Assembly (NCBI RefSeq): GCF_900626075.1 | Contig: NZ_UYZY01000001.1 | Coordinates: forward strand, 186,001 to 250,000 | Direction of reading: 5' to 3' | From: Clostridium transplantifaecale | Lineage (GTDB): Bacteria; Bacillota; Clostridia; Lachnospirales; Lachnospiraceae | Length of the DNA: 64,000 nt | Shown: piece after piece, positions 26,422 to 36,070 of the stretch | Numbering within the stretch: the stretch's first letter is position 1 | Layout: each line of letters opens with the position of its first letter | The notes under the pieces: generated by a model | The model's database searches: none | What the model was told of the DNA's origin: nothing | The model's input: only the letters and a program-made list of their open reading frames with translations | Translations under genes and position numbers: made by a program

Positions 26422-27297
26422 TTATCGCGCCCACATCCGCCGGAATTCCCACGGTGAAACCTCTTCAACTTTTTTAAACACTCGAGAGAAGTAGTTCGCG
26501 TCATCGATCCCACATTCTCTTCCTACATTTTCGATTGACAGCTCACTGAAGCGCAGCAGCAGCTTGGCCCGAGTAATTCGCAGCTGCTGTATATAATTGT
26601 TAATAGATATTCCGTACTGTTCTTTAAATACCCTGGTGAGATAAAATTTATTGATGAAAAATTGTTCCGACAGGCCCTCTAGAGTCAGGCGTTCACGGTA
26701 ATGCTGGTCGATATAATCTTTGATAGGCTGCATTTCCCGCCTTCCGGTTCCAGCCTTTGGCTTTGCGCTGGACTGGTTCCAGCTTTCCTCCATTAACAAG
26801 GATAGAATTGCAGTCAGTTTCTCAAAAATCTTCATATCCCGGATGTAAAGATCGGATGCCGCGATACCGTAAAGTTCATCCAGCAGATGTTCATATTCCG
26901 ACATATGGCGTGAAGTAAAGCAGGGCAGGCCGCCGCGCTGAAGGTATTTGTCATAAATACCGTTCATGTTGGGGCCGTAAAAGTGTACCCATTTGAGCCG
27001 CCACAGGCGCTCGGCCTCAGCTCTCTGGAAGTAAGGTTTCCGACAATCCAAGAACACACAGTCTCCCTGCTTTAGATGATATTCGGTGCCGTCACAGCCG
27101 ACGGTTCCGGCTCCTTCCAGAACTATAAAAAAAAGGTAGGAGAGTAACCCTTTCCGCCGGCTGGTATGCGGCTTCAGCGCTTCCGATTCTCCAATTTCCT
27201 GCAGATGAATTAAATTTGCCCGGGCAAAAGATGAGGCAGTATAGAGGATACGGTTGGCAAGGACGACAGATTGATCCTGAAACATTGAAGGGCTCAT
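26422..27297 (-). CDS. AraC-family transcriptional regulator
   Basis: 291 residues. The N-terminal half is a cupin-like sensing domain (LKQGDCVFLDCRKPYFQ), and the C-terminal 100 residues hold two helix-turn-helix units (LTLEGLSEQFFINKFYLTRVFKEQYG, then IENVGRECGIDDANYFSRVFKK). ATG at 27297 is chosen because AAGGAG lies seven bases before it; a TTG two codons upstream is less likely. It is transcribed away from the GDP-fucose operon and shares its upstream region, so it probably controls that operon. The ligand may be a sugar; this is inference. Confidence 0.88.
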   Translation of the reverse strand: MSPSMFQDQSVVLANRILYTASSFARANLIHLQEIGESEALKPHTSRRKGLLSYLFFIVLEGAGTVGCDGTEYHLKQGDCVFLDCRKPYFQRAEAERLWRLKWVHFYGPNMNGIYDKYLQRGGLPCFTSRHMSEYEHLLDELYGIAASDLYIRDMKIFEKLTAILSLLMEESWNQSSAKPKAGTGRREMQPIKDYIDQHYRERLTLEGLSEQFFINKFYLTRVFKEQYGISINNYIQQLRITRAKLLLRFSELSIENVGRECGIDDANYFSRVFKKVEEVSPWEFRRMWAR

Positions 27298-27374
27298 AAG
27301 CAATCTCCTTTATATGGATAGAATCTAACGGATAGCGTTTAATGGATGGGAGTTAACGTTTACCCAAAGTAAGA

Positions 27375-27425
27375 TAGTACAATTTAAGCATAGTACATAG
27401 AAAAGTAAAAGTCAATATTGTACTA
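27375..27425. repeat. Inverted repeat around the AraC promoter, likely operator
   Basis: TAGTACAAT and ATTGTACTA are exact reverse complements 33 bp apart, and a half copy TAGTAC sits between them at 27391. The pair frames the -10/-35 of the regulator, which fits an autoregulatory operator. Confidence 0.45.
27387..27415 (-). promoter_or_regulatory. Promoter of the AraC regulator gene
   Basis: On the minus strand TTGACT (27415 to 27410), 17-bp spacer and TATGCT (27392 to 27387) precede the gene by about 90 bp. A perfect 9-bp inverted repeat, TAGTACAAT at 27375-27383 and ATTGTACTA at 27417-27425, brackets it. Confidence 0.5.
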
Positions 27426-27445
27426 TTATTCACCAAGATATTGAA

Positions 27446-27474
27446 TTCAATCTGGAAACTTCCCAAGGTATAAT
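27446..27474 (+). promoter_or_regulatory. Candidate promoter of the GDP-fucose operon
   Basis: TTCAAT (27446-27451), 17-bp spacer and a perfect TATAAT (27469-27474) lie 117 bp before gmd. The -35 is weak, which suits an activator-dependent promoter. Confidence 0.45.
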
Positions 27475-27590
27475 TGAGATATGAGTGTACACTTCTGATA
27501 TTGAATGATTAAAAGCAAATTTAATTGTCATGATATGGCTCGCAGGGAGCAGATATGGATAACCCACCAAAGAAACGAGAGGAACAGAAC

Positions 27591-28673
27591 ATGAAAAAAG
27601 CACTAATCACAGGAATTACCGGCCAGGACGGCTCTTACCTGGCGGAACTTTTATTAGAAAAAGGATATGAAGTACATGGAATTACCCGCCGTTCTTCCCT
27701 ATCCAATACAGGGCGGATCGACCACCTGCTGGCAGATAACCGGATCACATTACACCAGGGGGATCTGATGGATTCTTCTTCCCTGATCCGAATTATCAAT
27801 ATTGTCCAGCCAGATGAGATTTATAATCTGGCGGCCCAGTCCCACGTGCAGGTTTCTTTCGATGTGCCGGAATATTCCGGTGATGTGGATGCCCTCGGAG
27901 TGCTGCGGATTCTGGAGGCGGTCCGTATTCTGGGACTTGCGAAAAAGACGAGAATTTATCAGGCGTCTACTTCCGAATTATATGGCAGGGTAGAAGAAAT
28001 CCCGCAGCGGGAGACGACGCCGTTTCATCCCTACAGCCCTTATGCGGTGGCGAAGCAATACGGTTTCTGGATCACGAAGGAATACAGGGATGCCTACGGA
28101 ATGTTTGCGGTAAATGGGATTTTATTCAACCACGAATCGGAGCGGCGCGGGGAGAATTTTGTCACCAGAAAGATCACGCTGGCAGCGGGACGCATCGCCG
28201 CAGGGCTTCAGGAAAAGCTGCAGCTTGGTAATCTGGACTCTTTGAGAGACTGGGGATACGCGAAGGACTATGTGGAGTGTATGTGGCTGATGCTCCAGCA
28301 GGAAAAGCCGGAGGATTTTGTCATTGCTACGGGAGAACAGCACACTGTCCGTGATTTCACGGAAAAAGCATTCCGTGCGGTCGGGATCGAACTTCGCTTT
28401 GAAGGCAGCGGAATAGAGGAGAAGGGGATCGATGTGAAGACAGGAAAGGTTCTCGTCGAAGTCAATGAGGCCTGGTTCAGGCCTACAGATGTTGACAATC
28501 TCTGGGGAGATCCGACTAAGGCGAGAACGGTTCTTGGATGGAATCCGCAGAGAACCAGCTATGAAGAGCTGGTGAAAATTATGGCGGAACACGATTTGCA
28601 GCTGGCACGCAGGGAAGCGGTATTGAACCTGGAAATGAGATCCAACGAAAGAAAGAAGGCAAATTTATCATGA
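27591..28673 (+). CDS. gmd: GDP-mannose 4,6-dehydratase
   Basis: First step from GDP-mannose to GDP-L-fucose; it makes GDP-4-keto-6-deoxymannose with bound NADP. The Rossmann motif [19 protein letters not shown] is at the N-terminus. [12 protein letters not shown], the TSELYG block, the Y-x3-K pair in [11 protein letters not shown], and [17 protein letters not shown] are family signatures. ATG 27591 has GAGAGGAAC upstream and gives the standard N-terminus; an ATG 12 codons earlier is less likely. The stop overlaps fcl by four bases. Confidence 0.95.
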   Translation: MKKALITGITGQDGSYLAELLLEKGYEVHGITRRSSLSNTGRIDHLLADNRITLHQGDLMDSSSLIRIINIVQPDEIYNLAAQSHVQVSFDVPEYSGDVDALGVLRILEAVRILGLAKKTRIYQASTSELYGRVEEIPQRETTPFHPYSPYAVAKQYGFWITKEYRDAYGMFAVNGILFNHESERRGENFVTRKITLAAGRIAAGLQEKLQLGNLDSLRDWGYAKDYVECMWLMLQQEKPEDFVIATGEQHTVRDFTEKAFRAVGIELRFEGSGIEEKGIDVKTGKVLVEVNEAWFRPTDVDNLWGDPTKARTVLGWNPQRTSYEELVKIMAEHDLQLARREAVLNLEMRSNERKKANLS

Positions 28674-29614
28674 TGGAAAGAGAAGCAAAAATATACGTGG
28701 CAGGCCACCGGGGTATGGTAGGCTCCGCCATCGTACGGGCCCTGGAGAAGGATGGATACCACAACATTATCACCAGAACCCACAGTGAGCTGAATCTCTG
28801 CAGCCAGGCTGCCGTCGAATCATTTTTCGCGGAGGAGAAACCGGATTACGTATTTCTGGCCGCTGCCAAAGTAGGAGGAATTATTGCCAACCAGGAAGCC
28901 CTGGCTGATTTTCTGTACGAGAATATGGTTTTAGAGATGAACGTGATACATTCCGCCTGGAAAAACGGATGCAGAAAACTATTATTTCTCGGTTCGTCCT
29001 GCATCTATCCCAGGATGGCTCCGCAGCCGATGCCTGAGAGCTGCCTGCTGACGGGAGAGCTGGAGAAAACTAACGAGGCATATGCCCTGGCGAAAATTTC
29101 CGGCCTGAAATACTGCGAGTTCTTAAACCGGCAGTATGGGACAAATTACATCTCCTGTATGCCTACGAATCTCTACGGCCCCAATGACAACTACCATCCG
29201 ACTCACAGCCATGTGCTCCCCGCTCTGATCCGCAGATTCCACGAGGCGAAAGAGGAGGGACTAAAGGAAGTGACGTGCTGGGGAACCGGTACGCCCCTAA
29301 GGGAATTTTTATATGTGGATGATCTGGCGGACGCCTGTCTTTTCCTGATGAATTTCTATTCCGGGAATGAGACGGTCAACGTGGGAACCGGCAAGGAGCT
29401 GACGATCCGGGAGCTGACGGAGCTGGTGGCGAAAGTAATCGGGTATGAGGGGGAAATCCGCTGGGATGCGCAGAAGCCGGATGGCACGCCCAGAAAGCTT
29501 CTGGATGTGAGCAAGCTGGAGAGGCTGGGTTGGAAATACAAGACGGAATTAGAGGAAGGAATCCGCCTGTCTTATGAGGATTTCCGAAATAATCCGATGA
29601 GGGCGGAGCGGTAA
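28670..29614 (+). CDS. fcl: GDP-L-fucose synthase
   Basis: Epimerises and reduces the Gmd product with NADPH to GDP-L-fucose. The marks are [16 protein letters not shown], the GSSCIYP block, the Y-x3-K pair in [27 protein letters not shown] and [15 protein letters not shown]. Length, 314 residues, is normal. ATGA overlap with gmd. Its product is the donor needed by the fucosyltransferase-like enzyme encoded at 21088. Confidence 0.95.
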   Translation: MMEREAKIYVAGHRGMVGSAIVRALEKDGYHNIITRTHSELNLCSQAAVESFFAEEKPDYVFLAAAKVGGIIANQEALADFLYENMVLEMNVIHSAWKNGCRKLLFLGSSCIYPRMAPQPMPESCLLTGELEKTNEAYALAKISGLKYCEFLNRQYGTNYISCMPTNLYGPNDNYHPTHSHVLPALIRRFHEAKEEGLKEVTCWGTGTPLREFLYVDDLADACLFLMNFYSGNETVNVGTGKELTIRELTELVAKVIGYEGEIRWDAQKPDGTPRKLLDVSKLERLGWKYKTELEEGIRLSYEDFRNNPMRAER

Positions 29615-29623
29615 GGAGAGTAC

Positions 29624-30943
29624 ATGATGAATCTTGTTTTATTATCCGGTGGTTCCGGAAAACGCCTTTGGCCTTTATCAAACGACATTCGTTCGAAGCA
29701 GTTTATCAAGCTGTTCCGACGGGAGGACGGAAGCTATGAGTCCATGGTTCAGAGAGTCTACCGCCAGATCCGTGAGGTGGATCCGGAAGCGGCAGTGACA
29801 ATAGCCACCTCGAAATCCCAGGTATCGTCTATCCATAATCAGCTGGGGGAAGATGTGGGGGTTTGTGTGGAACCGTGCAGGCGCGACACATTTCCGGCCA
29901 TTGCTTTGGCAGCGGCCTGCCTCCATGACCGGAAGGGCGTTTCGGAAGATGAGATTGTCGTCGTATGTCCGGTTGATCCTTACGTGGATCCCGATTATTT
30001 TAAGGCGCTGGGCCGTCTGGCGGAGTTGGCCGGAAACGGCGGGGCAAACTTGTACCTGATGGGAATCGAGCCGGCTTATCCCAGCGAAAAGTATGGCTAT
30101 ATTATCCCGCAGGGAAAGGATGCGATCAGCAGCGTAAAGACATTTAAAGAAAAGCCGGATGCTGAGACAGCAAAACGTTATATTGAGGAGGGAGCGCTCT
30201 GGAATGGCGGAGTATTTGCCTTTCGCCTTGGCTATGTGCTGGAGATTGCCCGCCGCCTGATCGGGTTTGCAGATTATGAAGAGCTGTACGACCGGTATGA
30301 AACGTTAAACAAAATCAGCTTTGATTACGCCGTTGTGGAGCAGGAGCCAGAGATTCAGGTGATGCGTTTCGGTGGGAAATGGAAGGATCTCGGAACCTGG
30401 AATACGCTGACGGAGGAGATGTCGGAGCCGGTATTGGGACAAGCCATGTATAACGAGACGTGCGAAAATATCAATGTGATTAACGAGTTGAATGTTCCGG
30501 TGCTCTGTATGGGATTAAAAAATGTGATTGTTTCAGCCAGTGCAGAAGGGATCCTGGTCTCCGATAAGGAACAGTCGAGCTATATCAAGCCGTTTGTTGA
30601 TCGGATTGGTCAGAGAGTCATGTTTGCGGAAAAATCCTGGGGAAGCTTTACTGTCCTTGATGTGGAGGAGGGAAGCGTCACGATTAAAGTTACGCTGAGT
30701 CCGGGGCACAAGATGAATTATCACAGCCATGGATGCCGCGATGAAGTGTGGACGGTGATTTCAGGAGACGGCAGGACGATTGTAGACGGAATGGAAGAGA
30801 TTGTCCATCCGGGTGATGTGGTGACGATGCAGGCAGGCTGTAAGCATACGGTGATTGCGGATACGGAATTGAAATTGATAGAAGTCCAGCTTGGCGGGGA
30901 GATCAGTGTGCATGACAAACAGAAATACGAATTTCCTACATAA
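29624..30943 (+). CDS. manC: Mannose-1-phosphate guanylyltransferase with C-terminal cupin
   Basis: Makes GDP-mannose from mannose-1-phosphate and GTP. The nucleotidyl part opens with VLLSGGSGKRLWPLS and carries KTFKEKPDAETAK and LWNGGVFAFR. After about 330 residues comes a cupin domain with the metal histidines in KMNYHSHGCRDEVW, a phosphomannose isomerase type II signature. The protein is therefore built like bifunctional GMP-PMI, yet a separate ManA follows. The 3' end overlaps manA by 32 bases. Confidence 0.93.
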   Translation: MMNLVLLSGGSGKRLWPLSNDIRSKQFIKLFRREDGSYESMVQRVYRQIREVDPEAAVTIATSKSQVSSIHNQLGEDVGVCVEPCRRDTFPAIALAAACLHDRKGVSEDEIVVVCPVDPYVDPDYFKALGRLAELAGNGGANLYLMGIEPAYPSEKYGYIIPQGKDAISSVKTFKEKPDAETAKRYIEEGALWNGGVFAFRLGYVLEIARRLIGFADYEELYDRYETLNKISFDYAVVEQEPEIQVMRFGGKWKDLGTWNTLTEEMSEPVLGQAMYNETCENINVINELNVPVLCMGLKNVIVSASAEGILVSDKEQSSYIKPFVDRIGQRVMFAEKSWGSFTVLDVEEGSVTIKVTLSPGHKMNYHSHGCRDEVWTVISGDGRTIVDGMEEIVHPGDVVTMQAGCKHTVIADTELKLIEVQLGGEISVHDKQKYEFPT

Positions 30944-31919
30944 ACCGTTTTTATTGAAGCCGGCCGGCAAGGATTATCTTTGGGGCGGAACACGGCTTCG
31001 ATCCGAGTATGGGAAAGAGCTTTTGATGGAGCCGCTGGCGGAGACATGGGAGTGCTCCACCCATCCGGATGGCCTTAGTGTGGCAGCCGGAGGCGATTTC
31101 GACGGCTGCACATTGAAGGAGATTCTGGAGTCCCATCCGGAGTTTGTGGGTACGCATCCGGACACGGACGGAGGCCTGCCGATTTTGCTTAAATGGATCG
31201 ATGCGAAGCAGGATCTTTCAGTCCAGGTCCATCCGGACGACGCATATGCAGCCAGATATGAAAATGGCCAGCGCGGTAAAACGGAGATGTGGTACGTGGT
31301 GGATGCGAAACAGGATGCGAAATTGATTTACGGGTTCCACCATGATATTTCCAGGGAAGAACTGGAGAAGAGCCTGAGGGAGGGGACAGTGGAGCGCTAT
31401 CTCCAAAAGGTGAAGATTCACAGGGATGATGTGTTTTATATTGAAGCGGGGACGGTCCATGCCATCGGAGCCGGGGCACTGCTCGTGGAAATCCAGGAAA
31501 GCTCGAATCTGACATACCGGATGTATGACTACAACCGAATTGATAAAACGGGAAAATGCAGAGCCCTTCACATTGAAAAAGCCCTCGAGGTAGCGGATAG
31601 GAGAGGAAGCGCGGAGCCGAAACAGCCGCTCCGTGTTCTGAGATACAGAAAAGGGGCCGCTTCAGAGGTTCTGTGCCGCTGCCGTTATTTCCAGGTGGAG
31701 CGTCATCTGCTGAACACGGAGGTCTCCCGGCGTATGCTGGATTTTAAGACAGAGAAAAATTCATTTAAAGTTTATGCCTGTCTGGATGGCTGCGGCGTGA
31801 TTTATATGGAAGATGGGGATATGCTGAATTTCTTTAAGGGAGATACCATCTTTATTCCTGCGGATTCGGTGAAACTTAAGTTCCATGGAAAAGCGCAGTT
31901 TTTGAGTGTGACTTGCTAG
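30912..31919 (+). CDS. manA: Mannose-6-phosphate isomerase, class I
   Basis: Zinc enzyme that turns fructose-6-phosphate into mannose-6-phosphate, feeding GDP-mannose. The marks are KDYLWGGTRL, WECSTHPDGLS, the zinc-ligand region LSVQVHPDD and FYIEAGTVHAIGAGALLVEIQESSNLTYRMYDY. 335 residues from ATG 30912 (GGGGAGA upstream), inside the end of manC. Confidence 0.93.
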   Translation: MTNRNTNFLHKPFLLKPAGKDYLWGGTRLRSEYGKELLMEPLAETWECSTHPDGLSVAAGGDFDGCTLKEILESHPEFVGTHPDTDGGLPILLKWIDAKQDLSVQVHPDDAYAARYENGQRGKTEMWYVVDAKQDAKLIYGFHHDISREELEKSLREGTVERYLQKVKIHRDDVFYIEAGTVHAIGAGALLVEIQESSNLTYRMYDYNRIDKTGKCRALHIEKALEVADRRGSAEPKQPLRVLRYRKGAASEVLCRCRYFQVERHLLNTEVSRRMLDFKTEKNSFKVYACLDGCGVIYMEDGDMLNFFKGDTIFIPADSVKLKFHGKAQFLSVTC

Positions 31920-31985
31920 AAAGGCAGGCAGAATCTTACGGTTTTACAGGTAACGGATGAAAATCGAGGAAAAAGTTCAAAACAT

Positions 31986-33773
31986 ATGGGCCGGCTTAAG
32001 GGAATGGAGTATTTAGCTGCAGTGAATGGGACGGAAGAAGGAGATCTGAGAGTGGACGTTGAGAAAATAAACCGGTTATACCGGCAGTGGCTGGAATATG
32101 CAGTGGAGGATGAGAGTGTAGTCAGGGAGCTGAAAACCTTGGCAGCCAATCCGGGGGCGCTGGAGGATGCTTTTTATCGGGATTTGTCTTTTGGCACCGG
32201 CGGCCTCCGCGGCATAATAGGGGCGGGGACAAATCGTATGAATATTTATACGGTTGCCAGGGCATCCCAGGGATTGGCGGAATATGTGAAAAAGCACAGC
32301 AGCGAGGAAAAGCCGAAGATAGCGGTAAGCTTTGATTCAAGAAAAAAGTCGGCATTATTTGCCCGGATTGCATCGGGTGTTTTCGCAGCAAACGGAATTG
32401 ATGTCCGAATCTTCCCGGAGCTGATGCCGACACCCTGCGTGTCATTTGCCGTGAGGGAATTAGGCTGTGCGGCCGGGATTATGGTGACGGCATCCCATAA
32501 TCCTTCAAACTATAATGGTTATAAGGTTTATGGCGCGGATGGCTGCCAGATAACCGAAGAAGCGGCAGATGAAATAGCGGGGGAGATTGAGAAGGTTGAT
32601 TTCTTCGGAGGCATCCGCCGCATGGATTTTTTCGAGGGAATATCATCGGACCGAATTTCCTTTATCAGGGATGAGCTGGTGGCTGCGTTCCTTAGCCAGG
32701 TGAAGAAGCAGTCCATGATGACAGAAGAAGATATCCTCGATAAAAATGCTGCGATTATCTATTCCCCGCTTAACGGAACCGGATTAAAACCGGTGCTGCG
32801 GGTGCTGAAAGAGAGCGGTTACGCTAATGTTACGGTTGTCAGAGAGCAGGAACAGCCGGATGGAAATTTTCCAACCTGTCCCTATCCGAACCCGGAAATC
32901 CGGGAAGCGATGGAGCTTTGCCTGAGAGATGCGGCAAAGCACAATGCCGATCTTCTTTTGGCTACGGATCCGGACTGCGATCGGGTGGGCATTGGCGTAA
33001 AAAATACAATGGGAGAGTATGTTCTTTTGTCCGGCAATGAGACGGGATTCCTGCTTTTGGACTACATTTGTTCCCAGCGGATCCGTCACGGGAAAATGCC
33101 GGGAGAGCCGGTTATGGTCAAGACAATTGTCACCAGCGATATGGCAGAACGGATTGCGGAACACTATGGCGTAAAATGTATCAATGTCCTGACCGGATTT
33201 AAATATATCGGGGAACAGATCGGAATCCTGGAGGCGGAGGGAAAGGCGGATTCTTACATATTCGGTTTTGAGGAGAGCTATGGCTATCTGAGCGGCTCCT
33301 ATGTGCGGGATAAGGACGCGGTCGGCGGAGTGTTTTTGATCTGTGAGATGTTTGCGTGCTATCAGGCGGAAGGCATCAGTCTTTACGAGAAGTTGGAAGA
33401 GCTGTACCGCACCTATGGTTATTGTAAAAATACGCTGCATTCCGATACGTTTGAGGGAGCGGCAGGATTTGTCAGGATGCAGGAAATCATGGAGCGGTTC
33501 CGCCGGAGCAGTATGGGCTTTGGCTCAAGAAAAACCGTGAGGTGCCTGGATTATATGGAAGGGATCGACGGCCTGCCGAAATCGGACGTACTGAAATTTA
33601 TTCTGGAGGATCATTGTTCCGTTGTGATCCGCCCTTCAGGGACGGAACCAAAGATAAAAGCTTATATTTCGGTCAGTGCAGAGAATGCAGAGACGGCAGG
33701 GCGGATCGGGGAGGAGATTGCAGGGGCGCTGGAGCGGGAAATGGCAGATGAAACATGCAGTGGAGGAATCTGA
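31986..33773 (+). CDS. Phosphoglucomutase/phosphomannomutase (alpha-phosphohexomutase)
   Basis: Interconverts hexose-6- and hexose-1-phosphates. In this operon it should make mannose-1-phosphate for ManC. The catalytic serine is in MVTASHNPSNYNGYKVYG, the metal site in ATDPDCDRVGIG, the sugar-specificity loop in FGFEESYGYL and the phosphate-binding loop in IRPSGTEPKIKAY. The 595 residues match the long Firmicutes PgcA-type enzyme, which usually works on glucose too. ATG 31986 has GAGGAAAA about 15 bases upstream. Confidence 0.92.
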   Translation: MGRLKGMEYLAAVNGTEEGDLRVDVEKINRLYRQWLEYAVEDESVVRELKTLAANPGALEDAFYRDLSFGTGGLRGIIGAGTNRMNIYTVARASQGLAEYVKKHSSEEKPKIAVSFDSRKKSALFARIASGVFAANGIDVRIFPELMPTPCVSFAVRELGCAAGIMVTASHNPSNYNGYKVYGADGCQITEEAADEIAGEIEKVDFFGGIRRMDFFEGISSDRISFIRDELVAAFLSQVKKQSMMTEEDILDKNAAIIYSPLNGTGLKPVLRVLKESGYANVTVVREQEQPDGNFPTCPYPNPEIREAMELCLRDAAKHNADLLLATDPDCDRVGIGVKNTMGEYVLLSGNETGFLLLDYICSQRIRHGKMPGEPVMVKTIVTSDMAERIAEHYGVKCINVLTGFKYIGEQIGILEAEGKADSYIFGFEESYGYLSGSYVRDKDAVGGVFLICEMFACYQAEGISLYEKLEELYRTYGYCKNTLHSDTFEGAAGFVRMQEIMERFRRSSMGFGSRKTVRCLDYMEGIDGLPKSDVLKFILEDHCSVVIRPSGTEPKIKAYISVSAENAETAGRIGEEIAGALEREMADETCSGGI

Positions 33774-33781
33774 AGGGACAT

Positions 33782-36070
33782 ATGAAAAAGATGAAAAGGC
33801 ATATTACTGAACATACAAACTTAAAAAAGAAGAGGGGAAAACAATCCCGGCCGGTGGCGTTCATCCCGCTGGCCGCTGCCCTGGCTCTTCTGACCGCCAT
33901 CCCTGCCCTGGCAGCCGACGGCTGGCAGCAGAACACGAACGGACAATGGGTCTATTTGCAAAATGAGAAAAAAACCGTCAACCAATGGGTGCAATGGCCG
34001 GACGGTACCTGGCGTTTTGTGGACGGCGGCGGCCTGATTGCGGTGAACCGTTGGATTAATTTCGAGGATCAGCGCTATTACGTCGGAGAGGACGGCGCGC
34101 GGTATGAAAATACCTGGTTCAGCTTTGACAGCATTCCGAAGAATCCCCTGACGAAAGTGAGCACCACCTGGTATTATGCCGGGACGGACGGTGCGATCGC
34201 GCGGAACGGGTGGTATGGAATCGGCGGGAAAAATTATTACTTTTATTCGGGAGGCAACTCTCCCCGGGCCGCATTTTTTAACGTGGATGACAAACGCTAT
34301 TATGTAGACGAAAACGGCGCCCGTCAGGAAAATGGCTGGTTTTCTATCTCCGGCACCAATGGAAATGGTGTTCCCTACACCAACTGGTATTATGCAGATT
34401 CCGACGGAGTTATACTCAAAGACGGCTGGCATGAGCTGAATGGAAATTATTATTACTTTTATCCGGGCTGTAATTCTCCTCGTAAAAGCTGGGTCAACCT
34501 CGATCAGGACCGCTATTACGTCGATGAAAACGGTGTCCGTCAGCAGAACGGCTGGTTTGCCATCCGCGGCGTAAACGGGAATGGCCAGGAATATGAGAAC
34601 TGGTACTATGCCCGCCCGGACGGCGTGATTCTCAGGAACGGGTTTGCCGAACTGGACGGAAACTCCTACTATTTTGACGTAAACGGACTGTCCTATCGGA
34701 AACGCTGGTATGTGGACGGACAGGGCAGCCGCTATTACCTGGATGAAAACGGAGTGCTGCAGAAAAACGGCTGGTTCAAAATTTCCACTACAAATACGAA
34801 TACCGGAGTGGTGACAGATAACTGGTATCTGGCCGCCGAGGACGGTTCCGCCTCCAAAGGAGGTTACCGGGAGGTTGATGGTAAGACTTATTACTTTGAT
34901 GCTAACGGAACCATGTATAAAAAGCGCTGGCTGACGACGGAAAAGGGGGCCAGGCAATATTTCGGCGAGGACGGCGTACTGTATCAGAACGCCTGGTTCG
35001 GTATCGACGGAACCAGGGCGGACGGTACGGCTTACACGAACTGGTACCATGCGGACGAGAAGGGAAATATGCAGAAAAACGGCTGGTATACCATTGACGG
35101 TAAGGAGTATTACCTGAATTCCGGAGGCACTATGGCCACGAAATGGTTTGACGACAAAAAATACTATCTGGGCGAAGACGGCGCCCGCCGCTACGGCTGG
35201 CAGTGGCTGGAGATTGAGGATGACTGGATTGACGACAATGACCGTGTCGCGGAGCATTTTGAAAAATTTGGCAAGTATGCCTGGTTTTATTTCTCGGAGA
35301 CCTCCGGCCGGAAACGGGAGTGTACCTCCGGCACCTACAGTGAGAGCCGTATCGGCGGTGTGGACTATATTTTTGACACCTATGGAATTATGCAGCGCGG
35401 CTGGATCCGGATCAAAGGAATGACTCCGGCTATTAAGGGATTCCGCTATCTCTATCCCGAAGCGGGGAAAGGCCATGTGATAGGCCAGCTGGCGGAGCAT
35501 GCCTGGGTGAAAACCGTTCAGCCGGATGAACTGGACGGTTCTTCCAAGGAATCATGGTACTATTTCAAAGGCAGCGGGGAGCCTGTCTGTGCCGCCGCTG
35601 GAAAATATGCCATTGAGAAAATTGACGGAAAGCGCTACGCCTTCGACTCCCAGGGACACGCCAGAACCGGCCTTCTGGAAATTGATGGCGAAGTGTATTA
35701 TTTTGGCCTTAAAGACGGTGATATGGCCGGCGTGGAAGGCTCTTGCGAAATTTTGGAGCTAGAGACCGGCAAAAAAGCAAAGTACCGCTTTGCTTCCAGC
35801 GGAAAGGGAATCACCGGTATCGAGGACGGATATTTCTACTATAAAGGCAAGCTACAGACAGCCGCGAAAGGCGCCAAATACGAAGTGTTTAATGTCCCAG
35901 GGAAAGGCCTTCGCCTGATCAGTGAGTCGGGTAAAATGGTAAAAGATAAGAAAGTGAAGGATGGAGCCGGCTGCCAGTGGAAAACGGGTTCAGGCGGAAA
36001 AATTCTGGAATTCGGTTCTGATGACGTGGCGGAAATCGAGGCGCCGGAGACTGAAGAATACGAGGAATAA
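33782..36070 (+). CDS. Large secreted protein of wall-binding (choline-binding-type) repeats
   Basis: A basic head (MKKMKRHITEHTNLKKKRGK) and hydrophobic signal (VAFIPLAAALALLTAIPALAA) lead into about 730 residues of tandem aromatic/glycine repeats such as WYYADSDGVILKDGW and RYYVDENGVRQENGW. These are the beta-hairpin solenoid units of the CW_binding/choline-binding class. No separate enzyme domain is visible, so it is likely structural or an adhesin that holds to wall or EPS glycans. The last 250 residues are more diverged and end acidic. It begins eight bases after the mutase stop, at the end of the GDP-fucose operon, so it may bind the fucosylated polymer. Confidence 0.85.
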   Translation: MKKMKRHITEHTNLKKKRGKQSRPVAFIPLAAALALLTAIPALAADGWQQNTNGQWVYLQNEKKTVNQWVQWPDGTWRFVDGGGLIAVNRWINFEDQRYYVGEDGARYENTWFSFDSIPKNPLTKVSTTWYYAGTDGAIARNGWYGIGGKNYYFYSGGNSPRAAFFNVDDKRYYVDENGARQENGWFSISGTNGNGVPYTNWYYADSDGVILKDGWHELNGNYYYFYPGCNSPRKSWVNLDQDRYYVDENGVRQQNGWFAIRGVNGNGQEYENWYYARPDGVILRNGFAELDGNSYYFDVNGLSYRKRWYVDGQGSRYYLDENGVLQKNGWFKISTTNTNTGVVTDNWYLAAEDGSASKGGYREVDGKTYYFDANGTMYKKRWLTTEKGARQYFGEDGVLYQNAWFGIDGTRADGTAYTNWYHADEKGNMQKNGWYTIDGKEYYLNSGGTMATKWFDDKKYYLGEDGARRYGWQWLEIEDDWIDDNDRVAEHFEKFGKYAWFYFSETSGRKRECTSGTYSESRIGGVDYIFDTYGIMQRGWIRIKGMTPAIKGFRYLYPEAGKGHVIGQLAEHAWVKTVQPDELDGSSKESWYYFKGSGEPVCAAAGKYAIEKIDGKRYAFDSQGHARTGLLEIDGEVYYFGLKDGDMAGVEGSCEILELETGKKAKYRFASSGKGITGIEDGYFYYKGKLQTAAKGAKYEVFNVPGKGLRLISESGKMVKDKKVKDGAGCQWKTGSGGKILEFGSDDVAEIEAPETEEYEE

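Noticed and set aside
33821..35500. Long minus-strand frame of 559 codons
   Set aside because: It is antisense to the repeat protein at 33782-36070, has no ribosome site, and arises from the biased repeat codons.
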